From: Chitinophagaceae bacterium
Lineage (GTDB): Bacteria; Bacteroidota; Bacteroidia; Chitinophagales; Chitinophagaceae
Length of the DNA stretch: 64,000 bases
Direction of reading: 5' to 3'
Assembly: GCA_016720775.1 (NCBI GenBank)
Contig: JADKJX010000003.1
Location: forward strand, 558,001-622,000
Shown here: positions 34,648 to 43,627 of the stretch, in pieces
Layout: every line of letters begins with the position of its first letter
Numbering within the stretch: position 1 is the stretch's first letter
Position numbers and translations under genes: made by a program
Notes under the pieces: model-generated
What the model saw: the letters and a program-made list of their open reading frames with translations, nothing else
Told to the model about the DNA's origin: nothing
The model's database searches: none

Positions 34648-36498
34648 TCAGGCTATCTTCTGCATGAGGGTAAGGCGTTTGTAGATACTTTCTTCGGTCT
34701 CAATCAGTTCAAAGTGACTCCCTCTTTCCATTACCTGTCCATCCTGGAGAATGAGTATTTCATCCGCTTCCTTAATGGTACTCAGGCGATGAGCGATCAC
34801 CAACGTTGTTCTTCCCTGCATTAAATTATTCAATGCATCCTGTACCGTTTTTTCCGATTCAGTATCGAGGGCAGAAGTGGCTTCATCTAAAATTAAAATG
34901 GCCGGGTTTTTAAAAACAGCACGGGCAATGCTGATACGCTGGCGCTGGCCACCCGATAAACGGATCCCCCGGTCGCCGATATTGGTTTGATACCCATGTT
35001 CTGTTTCCATGATGAATTCATGTGCGTTGGCAATTTGAGCAGCCCGTATCACTTCTTCTTCACTGGCATCCGGTTTACCAAGTGCAATATTGTTGAAGAT
35101 GGTATCATTAAAGAGGATCACATCCTGGGTAACAAAACTCATCTGGCTTCGCAATGATTCCATTTTTAGGGAACGGATGTCGATTCCATCAATATTTATA
35201 CTGCCTGATGTAACATCGTAAAATCGTGGCAACAGATCGGCAATGGTTGATTTACCAACGCCTGAGGGCCCAACCAGCGCAAGTGTTTTGCCTTTTTTAA
35301 GCGTGAAGCTGATATTCTTTAAAACGGACTTATCAGAATAACCAAAACAAACATTATTGAATTCAATTTCTTTGCTGAATGGCTTTAATGCAACTGCATC
35401 CGGATGATCGGCTACTTCAATCTTTGTATCCAGCACTTCAAGGATCCTTTTGCCCGATGCTTCGCCCCGCTGAATATTGGCAAGGGCAATCACCATTGCT
35501 TTTGCAGGACTTATCACCTGCGAAAAGATGGCAATGAATGCAATGAACTCACTTGCCTGCAGGCTACCAGGCGCATTTACTCCCCGGTTCTTCAGTATCA
35601 TGGAGCCGCCATAAATTAAAATGCCTGCCACCACAATTACACCCGATACTTCTGAGAAAGCAGGTGCCAGTTCTCTTTTTTTAAAGCCCTGTAAACTTGC
35701 TTTCCGATAGAAATCATTTTCCCGGCTAAACCTTTTTAAGATAAAGTCCGTGGCATTGAATGAGCGTATGATACGCATACCCATCAGGCTCTCGTCAATA
35801 ATTGTTAACAAACGGCCAATGGAGGACTGCATATCAGAAGCCTCTTTTCGCAGCTTTTTTGTAACCATGGCAATACCAATGGCTGATATGGGAATGATGA
35901 TCAGCGTAAATAAAGTGAGTTTAACAGAAATAGTAAACAGTGCAATAAAATAAGCGATCATCATGTATGGCTCCTTAAACAATACTTCCAACGAATTGGC
36001 AGCCACCGCCTCAATTTCAAAAACATCAGAGTTCATCCGGGAAATAAGATCGCCCTTGTGCTCTTTGGTGAAATATCCCATGTGCAGGTGATTCATTTTT
36101 TCAAAAATAGCCTCCCGTATCCGTTTCACTAAAAGTGTTCTTGAGTTAATCATGCTCCGTTGCGCCAGGTAACGGAACAGGTTAGTGAGAATTACTGCCA
36201 AGACGATCAGCGCCGCCATGAAATACAGGGCATACACAGGTTTCATTGTTTTTAAATGATATACCTGGTAATAAAAGAGATTCTTGAAATAAGAAGCGGA
36301 GAAAGTGAAATCGGGCGCAACGGCATATTGCTTCATGCTTTCGGCCGTGTTATGGTCAAATAAAAAATTAAGCAGCGGGATAAGCAGGGTAAACTGGAAT
36401 ACACTGAAGAATGCGGCTATTAATGTGAAAATAAAAAAGGGCACTACAAAATACCGGTAAGGTTTTGCAAACTTCATCAATCTACGGTAGGTCTTCAT
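34648..36498 (-). CDS. MsbA-like ABC exporter (fused permease and ATPase)
   Basis: The ATG at 36498 gives MKTYRRLM and 616 residues; a longer frame starts inside the upstream glycosyltransferase gene and is less likely. Six transmembrane helices occupy about residues 15-345. The nucleotide-binding domain has GPSGVGKST near residue 410, LSGGQRQR and AILILDEAT. Half-transporters like this flip lipids or lipid-linked glycans. The neighbouring glycosyltransferases suggest a glycolipid or lipid A-related substrate, but that is inference. Confidence 0.9.
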   Translation of the reverse strand: MKTYRRLMKFAKPYRYFVVPFFIFTLIAAFFSVFQFTLLIPLLNFLFDHNTAESMKQYAVAPDFTFSASYFKNLFYYQVYHLKTMKPVYALYFMAALIVLAVILTNLFRYLAQRSMINSRTLLVKRIREAIFEKMNHLHMGYFTKEHKGDLISRMNSDVFEIEAVAANSLEVLFKEPYMMIAYFIALFTISVKLTLFTLIIIPISAIGIAMVTKKLRKEASDMQSSIGRLLTIIDESLMGMRIIRSFNATDFILKRFSRENDFYRKASLQGFKKRELAPAFSEVSGVIVVAGILIYGGSMILKNRGVNAPGSLQASEFIAFIAIFSQVISPAKAMVIALANIQRGEASGKRILEVLDTKIEVADHPDAVALKPFSKEIEFNNVCFGYSDKSVLKNISFTLKKGKTLALVGPSGVGKSTIADLLPRFYDVTSGSINIDGIDIRSLKMESLRSQMSFVTQDVILFNDTIFNNIALGKPDASEEEVIRAAQIANAHEFIMETEHGYQTNIGDRGIRLSGGQRQRISIARAVFKNPAILILDEATSALDTESEKTVQDALNNLMQGRTTLVIAHRLSTIKEADEILILQDGQVMERGSHFELIETEESIYKRLTLMQKIA

Positions 36499-36511
36499 TG
36501 TTGTTTTTAAT

Positions 36512-37576
36512 TCAGTAAAGTGAACGGTATATTTTCCAGTACTCCTGGGCGGCATTGTCCCAGCAATATTCTTTTCCTTTTTTTATGATGTCGTCTTTCA
36601 TATTGAACAACTTATACCGCTTCATCCCTGCAACAAATGTTTCATTCATGTGTGTGGCAGAAAAATTCTGAAAGTAAAAAGCGACTTCGCCGCCTATCTC
36701 GGGTAATGCGGTGCGTTGCGAAAGAAATATTGGCATACCCACAGACATGGCTTCTGTAACCGGCAAACCAAATCCTTCTGCATTAGATGGAAAGGCAAAC
36801 GCACAGCAATTATTGAAGTACCATGATTTTTCACATTCTGATATCGCACCTACCAGCCGGAGATTACCGGCAATACCCATTTCTTCTGCAGTAGCAAGAA
36901 TGAAATTGTGATAATCGGCATCATCTGTTTTACCGGCGATCACTAACTCCATGTCGTTGCGCTGCTGTACCAGGGGCAACAGGCTGTGAAAATTCTTTTT
37001 TTGATTTATGGTGCCGAGCGAAAATATGAACGGCTTTACTGGCCTGTACGAATTACTGAACAGCATGGGTTCCTGCAGCGAATTAGAGCCGTTGTGAATT
37101 ACATGCACGGGTTTATTTTTCAGGTCGCAATAAAAATTCACATCTTTTTTACTGTACTCGCTGACACATATGATAAGATCCGCCCGGTCAATGAGCATTT
37201 GAAGACGCCCCAGGTATTTTTTTTTCTTCCACCATGGTTTTGAATCATCATAAATGAAATTCAGGTCATGAATGGTTAAGATCACTTTTATATTAGTATT
37301 CCGGAAGGGCAGGTAGTAGCTGTCCTGGTATGTGGCATGCCATACTGCATAATCTTTTAAGGGAGGCATGCGAAACTTGTGTATCTCTGTTTGAATGAGG
37401 TGGCTGCTTTTTTCTCCAATAAGGCTCTCTGAGCCATAGGGAGTATAAAAAGTAATTTCTTCTCTTTCCGGTGAAGCAAATTTTTTGATATGATTGCCCA
37501 GGTTTAAACAATAATGAAAGAGGCCGGTATTTTCATATTTCATCCGTTCACAATCAAAAACTACCCGGTTGATCAT
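36512..37576 (-). CDS. Glycosyltransferase family 4/1-like, paralogue 1
   Basis: The 354-residue protein has a GT-B fold with the C-terminal donor-binding motif EGFGLPVTEAMSVG and preceding FSLGTINQKKNF and LRLVGAISECEK. The N-terminal acceptor domain starts VVFDCERMKYENTGLFHYCLNLG. The divergent gene at 37820 has the same length and a closely parallel sequence, so the two are paralogues. It ends 13 bp before the MsbA-like exporter start and is probably co-transcribed with it. Sugar donor and acceptor are unknown. Confidence 0.88.
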   Translation of the reverse strand: MINRVVFDCERMKYENTGLFHYCLNLGNHIKKFASPEREEITFYTPYGSESLIGEKSSHLIQTEIHKFRMPPLKDYAVWHATYQDSYYLPFRNTNIKVILTIHDLNFIYDDSKPWWKKKKYLGRLQMLIDRADLIICVSEYSKKDVNFYCDLKNKPVHVIHNGSNSLQEPMLFSNSYRPVKPFIFSLGTINQKKNFHSLLPLVQQRNDMELVIAGKTDDADYHNFILATAEEMGIAGNLRLVGAISECEKSWYFNNCCAFAFPSNAEGFGLPVTEAMSVGMPIFLSQRTALPEIGGEVAFYFQNFSATHMNETFVAGMKRYKLFNMKDDIIKKGKEYCWDNAAQEYWKIYRSLY

Positions 37577-37819
37577 AATGCTAAAGTTGAGTAAAGTGCT
37601 TGGTTTGTTTGGCCGCCATTAATTATATCGGAAAATGCCAAAATAAGTTGCTTTTTAGCTGCAAAAACTGTGCAAAGTCTTGTCGGTGCATGATTTTACT
37701 CAGTACCACAGGATAACCTGATTTGGAAATTAGGCCTTAAAATGAAAAAAAAAGCTAAAAATCCGGAATAAAGGGAAGCCGCTATTTATAATTGTTTTCT
37801 TTTGTAAAAAAATGGGATT

Positions 37820-38884
37820 ATGTACAGGATCATCCTGGATTGTGATTTAATGCGTTACAAAGACTCAGGTCTTTACCATTACTGTCTTAACCTGGGCACA
37901 CATGTTAAAAATGCGCTTAATAAAGAACAGGGAGACTGTATCTCGTTTTATGTTCCTTCTTCTGAAAGGGAGGCCTTTGGTCCTGATGCAGGAAGCATCA
38001 TTGAGCGAAAATGGCATCAGAAATTTCTTAAACCCTTTTTGTGGGATTGTGACATCTGGCATGCGCCTTTTCAATCGGGAAGGATCGTTGTGCCAAAAAA
38101 GAATGCACGGGTGAAAGTATTGCTTACCATACATGACCTGAATTGTCTGCATGAAGATAAGCCGGGTAAGGAAAGGCAGGAAAGTCTTCAAAAAACACAA
38201 GGGCTGATCGACCGGAGCGATTCGATCGTATGCATATCGCAGCATTGTAAAAAAGATGTGCTTACTCACCTGGACGTAAAAAATAAACCGGTGCACGTAA
38301 TTCACAACGGCACACACCATGTTACCGAGCCTCCCTTAAGGCCGGTAGGTTATATGCCGGTAAGGCCTTTTATTTTTACCATGGGTTACGTGAACCGGAA
38401 GAAAAATTTTCATACACTGGTACCCCTGTTGAAAGATACGGCCTTCGACCTGGTGATTGCCGGTAAACTGGATGAGCCGGATTACGTAAATAAAATAAAG
38501 ATGCAGGCAGGGAAGCTGGGGGTTTTAGAACGGTTACATATCCTTGGCCCGGTATCCGAAGAAGACAAGGCCTGGTATTTTAAAAACTGCCTGGCATTCA
38601 TGCTTCCTTCACTGGCAGAAGGTTTTGGAGCACCTGTTGTGGAAGCCATGAAATTTGGCAAGCCCATGTTTTTATCCAACCTTACTTCTTTACCCGAGAT
38701 CGGGGGAGATGTTGCTTTCTATTTCAACAGTTTTGAACCGGACCATATGCAGCATATTTTCTGGGAAGGCATAAATGAATACCAGAAGAACGGACTGGCC
38801 GGCAGGATTATTAAAAGAGGAAATGAATTTGACTGGGAAGAAAAGGCAAGGGAATACCTGGAAGTGTACCGTTCATTAGTATAG
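37820..38884 (+). CDS. Glycosyltransferase family 4/1-like, paralogue 2
   Basis: This is also 354 residues, beginning IILDCDLMRYKDSGLYHYCLNLG, which parallels the start of the divergent paralogue. The donor-site motif is EGFGAPVVEAMKFG, with FTMGYVNRKKNF and LHILGPVSEEDK before it. Matching length and collinear motifs point to duplication and inversion around the 243-bp spacer. The nearby methyltransferase on the same strand (24 bp downstream) suggests sugar modification. Specificity is unknown. Confidence 0.88.
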   Translation: MYRIILDCDLMRYKDSGLYHYCLNLGTHVKNALNKEQGDCISFYVPSSEREAFGPDAGSIIERKWHQKFLKPFLWDCDIWHAPFQSGRIVVPKKNARVKVLLTIHDLNCLHEDKPGKERQESLQKTQGLIDRSDSIVCISQHCKKDVLTHLDVKNKPVHVIHNGTHHVTEPPLRPVGYMPVRPFIFTMGYVNRKKNFHTLVPLLKDTAFDLVIAGKLDEPDYVNKIKMQAGKLGVLERLHILGPVSEEDKAWYFKNCLAFMLPSLAEGFGAPVVEAMKFGKPMFLSNLTSLPEIGGDVAFYFNSFEPDHMQHIFWEGINEYQKNGLAGRIIKRGNEFDWEEKAREYLEVYRSLV

Positions 38885-38908
38885 CAGATCATTTTAAAAT
38901 AACAGATC

Positions 38909-39754
38909 ATGATTGATTTGAAGCCGGATGCAAGACAATGGAATACTTCATTGATCTATGATCTTAGCAGCAGAAGATCCGAGTTGTGTAAAGCAAAGGA
39001 TTATTATGCTGATTGGTTTAAACATTGGTGCAGCCGGTTGGGTGAAGTCCCAAACTTCCATCGCAAACAATGGGAATTCGTTTTTGTGATGCAGGCTTTA
39101 TGGGAAAGAGGGTGCATTGCAGCGGGAAAGAAGGGATTGGTATTTGCGGTTGGCACCGAGCCCTTGCCTGCAATCTTTGCCAGTTTGGGATGTACGATCC
39201 TTGCAACCGATATCTTTCCGGAAAAAGGGGTAGAGATGGGATGGGATAATGGTAACCAGCTTTGTTTTGGCCTTCAATCATTGAATACCCGTCGTCTTTG
39301 TGACGAAGCTGAGTTTAGTAAACTGGTTCAATACAAGGCCGTTGATATGAATGATATTCCTGGCGACCTGGTTGATTTTGATTTTAACTGGAGCAGTTGC
39401 TCTTTTGAACATTTGGGAACACTGGATAAAGGCTTCCAGTTCTTAAAGAACCAATTGAAAACATTGAAACCCGGTGGTTGGGCGGTGCATACAACAGAGT
39501 ATAATATTTCGTCCAATGATGAAACACAGGAAAACAACAACACGGTGATCTACCGCCAGCGTGATATTGAATACATCGTAAATGAATTAAGAAAAGACGG
39601 GCACTTTGTTGAAGAACTTGATTTTTCCATGGGAGGGCTGCCGGAAGATTATGCAGTAGATACAGAACCGCACCAGCAGAAAATACATCTCAAACTCCAG
39701 GTAGATAAATACGTGGTTACTTCGATCGGGTTGATTATTCAGAAAAAGGAATGA
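38909..39754 (+). CDS. SAM-dependent methyltransferase-like protein
   Basis: The 281-residue protein shows a Rossmann methyltransferase pattern: GLVFAVGTEPLPAIFASLG for motif I, ILATDIFPEKG for the acidic ribose-binding residue, then FNWSSCSFEHLG and the post-motif LKTLKPGGWAVHTTEYN. The motif I glycine pattern is degenerate, so substrate and even activity are uncertain. It is encoded just after a glycosyltransferase and may methylate a glycan intermediate. Confidence 0.72.
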   Translation: MIDLKPDARQWNTSLIYDLSSRRSELCKAKDYYADWFKHWCSRLGEVPNFHRKQWEFVFVMQALWERGCIAAGKKGLVFAVGTEPLPAIFASLGCTILATDIFPEKGVEMGWDNGNQLCFGLQSLNTRRLCDEAEFSKLVQYKAVDMNDIPGDLVDFDFNWSSCSFEHLGTLDKGFQFLKNQLKTLKPGGWAVHTTEYNISSNDETQENNNTVIYRQRDIEYIVNELRKDGHFVEELDFSMGGLPEDYAVDTEPHQQKIHLKLQVDKYVVTSIGLIIQKKE

Positions 39755-39761
39755 GTTGCTC

Positions 39762-41021
39762 TTAATAGTTGTATTTATCCTTCCACAGCATTTTCAAAAA
39801 TTTCCGCAGTTCATCTTCCCGCAAATTTTTACCGGGCTGATAAAAGGGAGTGCCGCTTATTTCGCCGGGCAAATATTCCTGTGATGAAAAATTGTTATCG
39901 TAGTTATGCGAATACTCGTAGCCTTTTCCATAGCCTTCTTTCTTCATCAGTTTGGTGGGAGCGTTACGTATGTGTAAGGGAACAGAAAGATCCCCCTGCT
40001 CCTTCACCGCATTCATGGCGGCGCCGATGGCTACGGTGGCGGAATTGCTTTTAGCGCTGCTGGCCAGGTAAATGGCGCACTGCGATAGTATCAGTTGTGA
40101 TTCGGGGTAACCAATTTTATTGACTGCATCAAAGGTTGCATTGGCAAGCAACAAGGCATTTGGGTTGGCATTGCCGATGTCTTCACTGGCCAGTATCAGC
40201 ATTCTCCTTGCAATGAATTTTACGTCTTCACCGCCATCGATCATTCTTGCCAGCCAGTACACCGCTGCATTGGGGTCGCTGCCGCGTATTGATTTTATGA
40301 AGGCAGAAATGATATCGTAATGCTGCTCGCCTTTTTTATCATACAAGGCGATGCGTTGCTGTGCGATCTCCATAACCACATCATCCGTAATTACTACTTT
40401 GCCGCCTAAAGTATCTGTTACCAGTTCAAGCAGGTTTAATAATTTTCTTGCATCGCCCCCGGAGATATTGATGAGGGTTTAGGTCTCTTTCAGTTCGATC
40501 TTTTTTGCTTTTAAGACCTCGTCTGTTTGTATTGCATGATCCAGCAACTGAACAAGGTCTTTTTCATCCAGTGCTTTTAAAATGTACACCTGCGTTCTGC
40601 TGAGCAAGGCGCTGTTGACTTCAAAAGATGGGTTTTCTGTTGTGGCGCCGATCAGGGTGATGATGCCTTTTTCAACAGCGCCTAATAATGCATCCTGCTG
40701 GCCTTTATTGAAACGGTGTATCTCATCTATGAACAGGATAACATTGCTTTGCTTTTTGGCAAGGTCGATCACTTCACGTACTTCTTTTACGCCGGATGAA
40801 ATGGCGCTGAGCGTATAGAACGGAACCTTTAATGTGTTGGCGATGATGTTGGCAATGGTGGTCTTGCCCACACCCGGCGGCCCCCACAGGATCATGCTGG
40901 GTACCTTGCCCTGTTCGATGGCCTTGCGTAAAATGCTTCCCTTGCCGGTAAGGTGTTGCTGACCGGTAAGTTCATCCAGTGTTTTGGGGCGAAGGCGTTC
41001 GGCTAGTGGGGGAAGATTCAT
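39762..41021 (-). pseudogene. rarA: RarA/MgsA AAA+ recombination factor, interrupted by an in-frame TAA
   Basis: The 420-codon frame is continuous from 41021 to 39762 except for one TAA at 40479-40481. The N-terminal part has Walker A GPPGVGKT (47-54), Walker B VILFIDEIHRF (about 94-104) and sensor GATTENPSF. After the stop the same frame continues with TLINISGGDARKLLNLLE and the conserved RarA C-terminal half (SIRGSDPNAAVYWLARM, QEYLPGEISG). There is no frameshift, so a single base change such as GAA to TAA would explain it. Without read-through the cell would lack intact RarA, which processes stalled forks. A sequence error is equally possible. Confidence 0.85.
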
Positions 41022-41074
41022 GGTATAAAGATAATCTTCAGTTGATAATCTTTCTTTTAATGACAGATTTAGTT

Positions 41075-41581
41075 TTAGCAGCCTTCTTCTATTCCGATTT
41101 GTTCAATAATTAATAAATTCCCTTTTGTGTATTTCTTTCTAACCTGTATAAATAGTATTACTTGCATGACAAGAATATAGAGCCCGTTCAAAAAAAAGAC
41201 CAGCATTGCAATAAGGATCATCAGTTGTCTCACTACAAGACGGGTGTTGCCAGAATGTGAGCTGTATTTGGAATATAAGCTCAGTAACCCGGATAATAAC
41301 AAAATCAATGTGCCGAGGAATGCTATAAAAAAAGACCAAAAAAAAATTTTTCTTCCTAATGATAGTTTCTTTCCGGTGCCTTGATGGTTTAACAAAAGAA
41401 TGTTGCCAGTGCAGTTAATGGCTGTAATAACAGGGATGGAACAAACAAAAGCGAAGACGATAAAATCCTCAAATCCATCAAGGGGTAGGGGAGAAATGTA
41501 AATGCCGGCTGCAATTAATGCAGAGATAATAATGATCTCAGCAATATTTGAAATCTTGAATATTTTCCACCTGGTGTTCAT
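41075..41581 (-). CDS. Uncharacterised four-helix membrane protein
   Basis: The 168-residue protein has about four hydrophobic segments: residues about 11-30, 37-57, 82-104 and 122-146. The short C-terminus is charged. I do not recognise a family or conserved motif. It lies 3 bp downstream of aspS on the same strand, so it is probably expressed with it. Membrane location is the only safe inference. Confidence 0.65.
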   Translation of the reverse strand: MNTRWKIFKISNIAEIIIISALIAAGIYISPLPLDGFEDFIVFAFVCSIPVITAINCTGNILLLNHQGTGKKLSLGRKIFFWSFFIAFLGTLILLLSGLLSLYSKYSSHSGNTRLVVRQLMILIAMLVFFLNGLYILVMQVILFIQVRKKYTKGNLLIIEQIGIEEGC

Positions 41582-41584
41582 GAA

Positions 41585-43429
41585 TTACTTCAGATCCAGT
41601 TTTATCTGCAACTCCACAAACTGTTTTTCATCAATGGTTGCGGGTGCATCCAGCATCACATCCCTTCCTGCATTGTTCTTAGGGAAGGCAATAAAGTCAC
41701 GGATGCTTTCGCTGCCGCCGAGGATTGAGCAAAGCCTGTCGAAGCCAAAGGCCAAACCACCATGCGGCGGTGCACCATATTCAAAAGCGCCGAGTAAGAA
41801 ACCGAATTTATGTTGTTGTTCTTCTGCATCCATACCCAATGCTGCAAACATTTTTTCCTGTAATTCTCTTTGGTAGATACGGATACTGCCACCACCAAGT
41901 TCATTACCATTCAGGATCATGTCGTAAGCATTGGCCTTGATGTTGGCATAAGGATGCTCCAGGTATTTGTCTAAGTTTTCAACCTTTGGCGAATTATTGA
42001 TCATCATATCAATATCAGAAGGTTTAGGGCTTGTAAATGGATGGTGTCTTGCTACCCAACGGCCTGCGCCGCCTCCATCCTGGTCTTCCAGGGCAAATTC
42101 AAACAGCGGGAAATCCAATACCCATAATAGTTTAAACTCATCGGCTTTGCGTAAACCTAACCGGGTTGCCATATACATACGCAAATCACTGATGGCTTTG
42201 CGGGTGCGTTCTTCTGTACCGGCAAGTATTAAAATAAGGTCGCCGGCTTTTGCGCCGGCAGCTTCGCCAATGGCTTTTAGTTTTTCTTCGCTGTAAAATT
42301 TATCTACACTGCTTTTGTATGTGCCATCGGCATTTACTTTAATGAAAACTAAACCTTTCATACCTATCTGCGGACGCTTTACCCACTCAGTTAATTCATC
42401 CGTTTGCTTGCGGCTGTATTCAGCACATCCCGGTACGGCAATAGCAACTACAGTTTCAGCTTCATCAAAAACTTTAAAGTCGGCACCGTTTATTAAATAT
42501 GCATGATCGTTCTTGCCAACAAAAACACTGGCAGGCTTTTTTAAATTAAGTATGCTGATGTCAAAACGAATATCCGGCTTATCGTTTCCGTAGCGCCACA
42601 TGGCATCTTCCCAGGTCATTCGCTCTATGGTATCGGTGTAGTCAATGCCTTTTACATCCTTGAAGATGCGTTTGATCAATCCTTCAAACATCTGTAAAAT
42701 GTCTTCCTGTTCTACAAAACACATTTCACAGTCTATTTGGGTAAACTCGGGTTGCCTGTCGGCACGAAGGTCTTCATCACGGAAACATTTTACGATCTGG
42801 TAATAGCGATCGTAGCCACTCACCATCAGCAACTGCTTAAATGTTTGTGGAGATTGCGGCAATGCATAAAACTGCCCGGGATTCATTCTGGAAGGAACCA
42901 CAAAATCCCGGGCACCTTCCGGTGTACTTTTGATAAGGAACGGCGTTTCAATATCCATGAAATTATTTTCATGCAGGTAATTCCGGGTACTTCTTCCAAC
43001 TGCATATCGTAATTCTAAATTTTTCTTTACGGCGTTGCGGCGCAGATCCAAGAAGCGGTATTTCATCCGCAGGTCATCACCACCATCGGTATCATCCTGT
43101 ATGGTAAAAGGAGGTACGGCTGATTTGTTCAGAATTTTAAATTCAGTAACGGCAATCTCAATTTCGCCCGTAGGGATGTTAGCATTTTTGCTGCTGCGTT
43201 CATTTACAATTCCTTTTACCTGCAACACAAATTCTCTTCCCAGTGGATTGGCATCCAGGTCTGCATTCAGATTCTCGGAGAATAATAGCTGGGTGATGCC
43301 ATAGCGGTCACGCAGGTCAACAAAGGTTATGCTGCCGAATTTACGAACGGTTTGTACCCACCCGGCCAGGGTTACTTGTTTGGTTTTGTCTGTCAGTCTT
43401 AATTCGCCGCAGGTATGAGTTCTGTACAT
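41585..43429 (-). CDS. aspS: Aspartyl-tRNA synthetase
   Basis: The start MYRTHTCGELR at 43429 matches bacterial AspRS; a longer frame reaching 43576 would add 49 non-family residues, including direct repeats. The 614-residue protein has the N-terminal OB anticodon domain (GWVQTVRKFGSITFVDLRDR). Class II motif 2 is FRDEDLRADRQPEFTQID, the bacterial insert domain follows, and motif 3 is GLAFGFDRL. It charges tRNA-Asp, or Asp and Asn in a non-discriminating form. Confidence 0.95.
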   Translation of the reverse strand: MYRTHTCGELRLTDKTKQVTLAGWVQTVRKFGSITFVDLRDRYGITQLLFSENLNADLDANPLGREFVLQVKGIVNERSSKNANIPTGEIEIAVTEFKILNKSAVPPFTIQDDTDGGDDLRMKYRFLDLRRNAVKKNLELRYAVGRSTRNYLHENNFMDIETPFLIKSTPEGARDFVVPSRMNPGQFYALPQSPQTFKQLLMVSGYDRYYQIVKCFRDEDLRADRQPEFTQIDCEMCFVEQEDILQMFEGLIKRIFKDVKGIDYTDTIERMTWEDAMWRYGNDKPDIRFDISILNLKKPASVFVGKNDHAYLINGADFKVFDEAETVVAIAVPGCAEYSRKQTDELTEWVKRPQIGMKGLVFIKVNADGTYKSSVDKFYSEEKLKAIGEAAGAKAGDLILILAGTEERTRKAISDLRMYMATRLGLRKADEFKLLWVLDFPLFEFALEDQDGGGAGRWVARHHPFTSPKPSDIDMMINNSPKVENLDKYLEHPYANIKANAYDMILNGNELGGGSIRIYQRELQEKMFAALGMDAEEQQHKFGFLLGAFEYGAPPHGGLAFGFDRLCSILGGSESIRDFIAFPKNNAGRDVMLDAPATIDEKQFVELQIKLDLK

Positions 43430-43579
43430 TGTTTTATTCCTGAATTTTGTTTTATTCCTGAATTGTTTCGTGTTGAATTGTTTGTTGCCGTACAGTATTT
43501 GCACAACGATGTTGATAAAGGGCTCAACTGCTGGGAAAACAAATTTACGGACTGCAAATATAAGCCTGTTCTGCAAAGT

Positions 43580-43608
43580 AAAAAGCCCCGCCTTTCGGCG
43601 GGGCCTTT
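43580..43608 (-). terminator. Intrinsic terminator after the SPFH gene
   Basis: GCCCCGCC (43585-43592) pairs with GGCGGGGC (43597-43604) around TTTC, followed on the minus strand by a T run. Confidence 0.92.
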
Positions 43609-43627
43609 ATCATGGCTATAGATCAGG

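Noticed and set aside
34648..36555. Longer start for the MsbA-like exporter inside the upstream glycosyltransferase gene
   Set aside because: The first 19 residues are unlike the family, and MKTYRRLM at 36498 is a typical beginning with suitable spacing.
41585..43576. 49-residue N-terminal extension of AspRS with repeated KQFRNKTKFRNKT
   Set aside because: The family starts at MYRTHTCGELR (43429). The extension is better explained as untranslated leader containing a short direct repeat (ttttattcctgaatt).
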